Positions 5,365 to 6,289 of a stretch of DNA of 6,289 bases are shown in pieces. The notes beneath the pieces are model-generated. The model saw only the letters and a program-made list of their open reading frames with translations, searched no databases and was not told the DNA's origin. Position 1 is the first letter of the stretch, and each line of letters begins with the position of its first letter. The translations under genes were made by a program, and so were the position numbers. The stretch spans positions 1 to 6,289 of the forward strand of contig DXEQ01000180.1 of assembly GCA_019114885.1 (NCBI GenBank), given 5' to 3'. The stretch is from Candidatus Anaerobutyricum stercoripullorum. GTDB lineage: Bacteria > Bacillota > Clostridia > Lachnospirales > Lachnospiraceae.

Positions 5365-6090
5365 ATGCAAAAAGTGATGTTGAGAAAATGTTTTGGCACA
5401 GGTGCCCTGGCGGGTTGTATGGTCGTGGCTGTGACACTGGCGCAGCCGGTGTTTGCGGCGGATGCGGGCAGTTTGCGGGAGGGTGGTTCTGCTGCCGCAG
5501 TGGACGCGCGGGATGCCGGAGCGCAGGAAGCGCGTGTGCAGGCTAAGAAGATGAACAAAAAGAACTGGTATAAGAAGGTGATTAAGAAGAGGAAGGGCAG
5601 CTATAAGGTGCGGTGCTGGAACTACGGCTATTCTTACCGATATAAGAAGATTCGGACAAAGCTGTCGGAGTATGGTTATTATAATGTGATGGACATCAAC
5701 GGGGATGGAACCAGCGAGCTTCTGCTCTCTACCAGCGCTACGGGAAGAGGGTTTGAGTCCCGGGTGCTTGTCCTTACATTTCGTAAGGGAAAGGTGAGAC
5801 CGCTGATAGCTTTTGAGGAATTGCGCAATGGCCTGTTCCTGCGTGGCGGAAGACTGTACGCGCAGGTGGGCGGCAGTACGGAGAGCATTATCACCGGATA
5901 CAAGTTAAAGAAGAATAAGGCGAAACAGTTTGTGAAGCTGGAGCGACTCAGAAGATGGCCGGGCGGAAGCCGGTATGCGGTGACGACGTACTGGAAGAAC
6001 AGAAAGCAGATCAGCGAGGCACAGTATAACGTGGAGTGCATAAAGACGGTGGCATACCAGACGCCGCTTGGTTTTGTGAAGATTCGTTGA
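5365..6090 (+). CDS. Exported, lysine-rich protein of unknown function with a DxNxDG motif
   Basis: I do not recognise a named family. The 241-residue product starts with a signal peptide: basic MQKVMLRK, a hydrophobic core at about 12-26, then QPVFA with likely signal peptidase I cleavage after Ala31. LAGC at 15-18 also fits a lipobox, but the hydrophobic stretch before Cys18 is short and the later AxA-type site seems better. The mature part begins with an Ala/Gly-rich linker (32-60) and a very basic tyrosine-rich segment (61-100). DINGDGTSELLL (110-121) has the DxNxDG pattern of calcium-binding or beta-propeller-like loops, common in secreted Clostridia proteins. Several predicted beta strands follow (133-241). 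It probably acts at the cell surface or outside. GGGAGGA at 5354-5360 precedes ATG 5365 by 4 nt. A weak promoter is possible (TATAGT at 5306-5311), or it is read from the promoter at 4918. Confidence 0.8.
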   Translation: MQKVMLRKCFGTGALAGCMVVAVTLAQPVFAADAGSLREGGSAAAVDARDAGAQEARVQAKKMNKKNWYKKVIKKRKGSYKVRCWNYGYSYRYKKIRTKLSEYGYYNVMDINGDGTSELLLSTSATGRGFESRVLVLTFRKGKVRPLIAFEELRNGLFLRGGRLYAQVGGSTESIITGYKLKKNKAKQFVKLERLRRWPGGSRYAVTTYWKNRKQISEAQYNVECIKTVAYQTPLGFVKIR

Positions 6091-6110
6091 GTGGAGTTTT
6101 ATAAAATGTA

Positions 6111-6142
6111 AAGAGATACCGGTTAGAGAGGAAGTATCTTTT
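6111..6142 (+). promoter_or_regulatory. Hairpin enclosing the ribosome binding site of the glycosylase gene
   Basis: AAGAGATAC at 6111-6119 can pair with GTATCTTTT at 6134-6142 (9 bp, one G-U). This leaves a 14-nt loop that contains the SD sequence AGAGGA (6127-6132). The stem ends exactly before ATG 6143. It could tune translation or act as a weak terminator for the upstream gene. It is A-U rich and short, so it may have no role. Confidence 0.3.
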
Positions 6143-6289
6143 ATGTATACTTATGAGGAGTTAAAGAATTTTGTAGATCACTGCGGGCGTTGTCCGCTGG
6201 CGCAGACAAGGAACCGGGCAGTGATGGGGCGGGGCAGCCTCCGGTCGCCGGTTCTGTTTATCGCGGAGGGCCCCGGCAGGAATGAGGAC
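6143..6289 (+). CDS. Uracil-DNA glycosylase family protein (4Fe-4S type), 5' part only
   Basis: Only the first 49 codons are present; the frame is open to the window edge, so the gene is cut by the boundary and not broken. The family removes uracil from DNA, starting base excision repair. The N-terminus shows CGRC (Cys14, Cys17), which in family 4 and 5 enzymes supplies two of four iron-sulfur ligands. It continues with PLAQTRNRAVMGRG (18-31) and motif A as AEGPGRNED (41-49), where the usual family 4 form is GEAPGxxED. It begins like a normal full-length member. AGAGGA at 6127-6132 lies 10 nt before ATG 6143. A possible -10 (TATAAA, 6100-6105) lacks a convincing -35. The exact subfamily cannot be fixed from this fragment. 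Confidence 0.88.
   Translation, partial: MYTYEELKNFVDHCGRCPLAQTRNRAVMGRGSLRSPVLFIAEGPGRNED

Noticed and set aside
5316..5546. A 76-codon + frame overlapping the start of the exported protein
   Set aside because: Its product is Gly/Cys-rich frame-shifted translation of the signal peptide and linker region; the SD at 5329-5334 is only 2 nt from its internal ATG 5337, while GGGAGGA suits ATG 5365.

Overview
The window looks like chromosomal DNA of a Gram-positive anaerobe of the Clostridia, most likely a Lachnospiraceae-type gut Firmicute. This is inferred from four things. There is a glgC-glgD pair, since a separate GlgD subunit is a Firmicutes trait. The promoters are TATAAT-type and the Shine-Dalgarno sites strong. 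A small protein is rich in AEG-type tetrapeptide repeats, and there is a lysine-rich secreted protein with a DxNxDG motif. No species can be named from the sequence alone. All recognised genes are on the + strand.

Layout. Positions 1-289 are an AT-rich upstream region with an extended -10 promoter and a leader of about 120 nt. The leader holds a 10-bp inverted repeat followed by a T-rich run. Positions 290-2640 hold glgC and glgD, overlapping by 7 nt; together they supply ADP-glucose for glycogen synthesis. A strong intrinsic terminator closes this unit at 2747-2797. Positions 2869-4792 form a second unit with its own promoter: larB and larE, two of the enzymes that make the nickel-pincer nucleotide cofactor, ended by a strong terminator at 4754-4792. 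Neither larC (nickel insertion) nor larA (the lactate racemase apoenzyme) is in the window. Positions 4918-5270 carry a promoter and a short protein built around RAEG repeats, which resembles the C-terminal tail of Rpn/PD-(D/E)XK nuclease-transposase proteins without the nuclease domain. Positions 5365-6090 encode a basic exported protein of unknown function. From 6143 to the right edge lies the start of a uracil-DNA glycosylase of the iron-sulfur family, cut off by the window end.

How the genes fit together. GlgC and GlgD very probably act as one hetero-oligomer: GlgC keeps its nucleotide-binding loop and GlgD has lost it. LarB and LarE catalyse consecutive steps (carboxylation/hydrolysis of NaAD, then sulfur insertion), so their pairing is functional. 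The remaining genes share no obvious pathway.

The least expected features are the structured glgC leader with an out-of-frame six-codon ORF at the ribosome binding site, and two departures in LarE: an octapeptide-repeat N-terminus and an in-frame insert of about 32 codons with lower GC. The orphan AEG-repeat tail with its own promoter is the third. I saw no CRISPR array, tRNA, rRNA or complete mobile element, and I cannot claim a wholly new biological system here.
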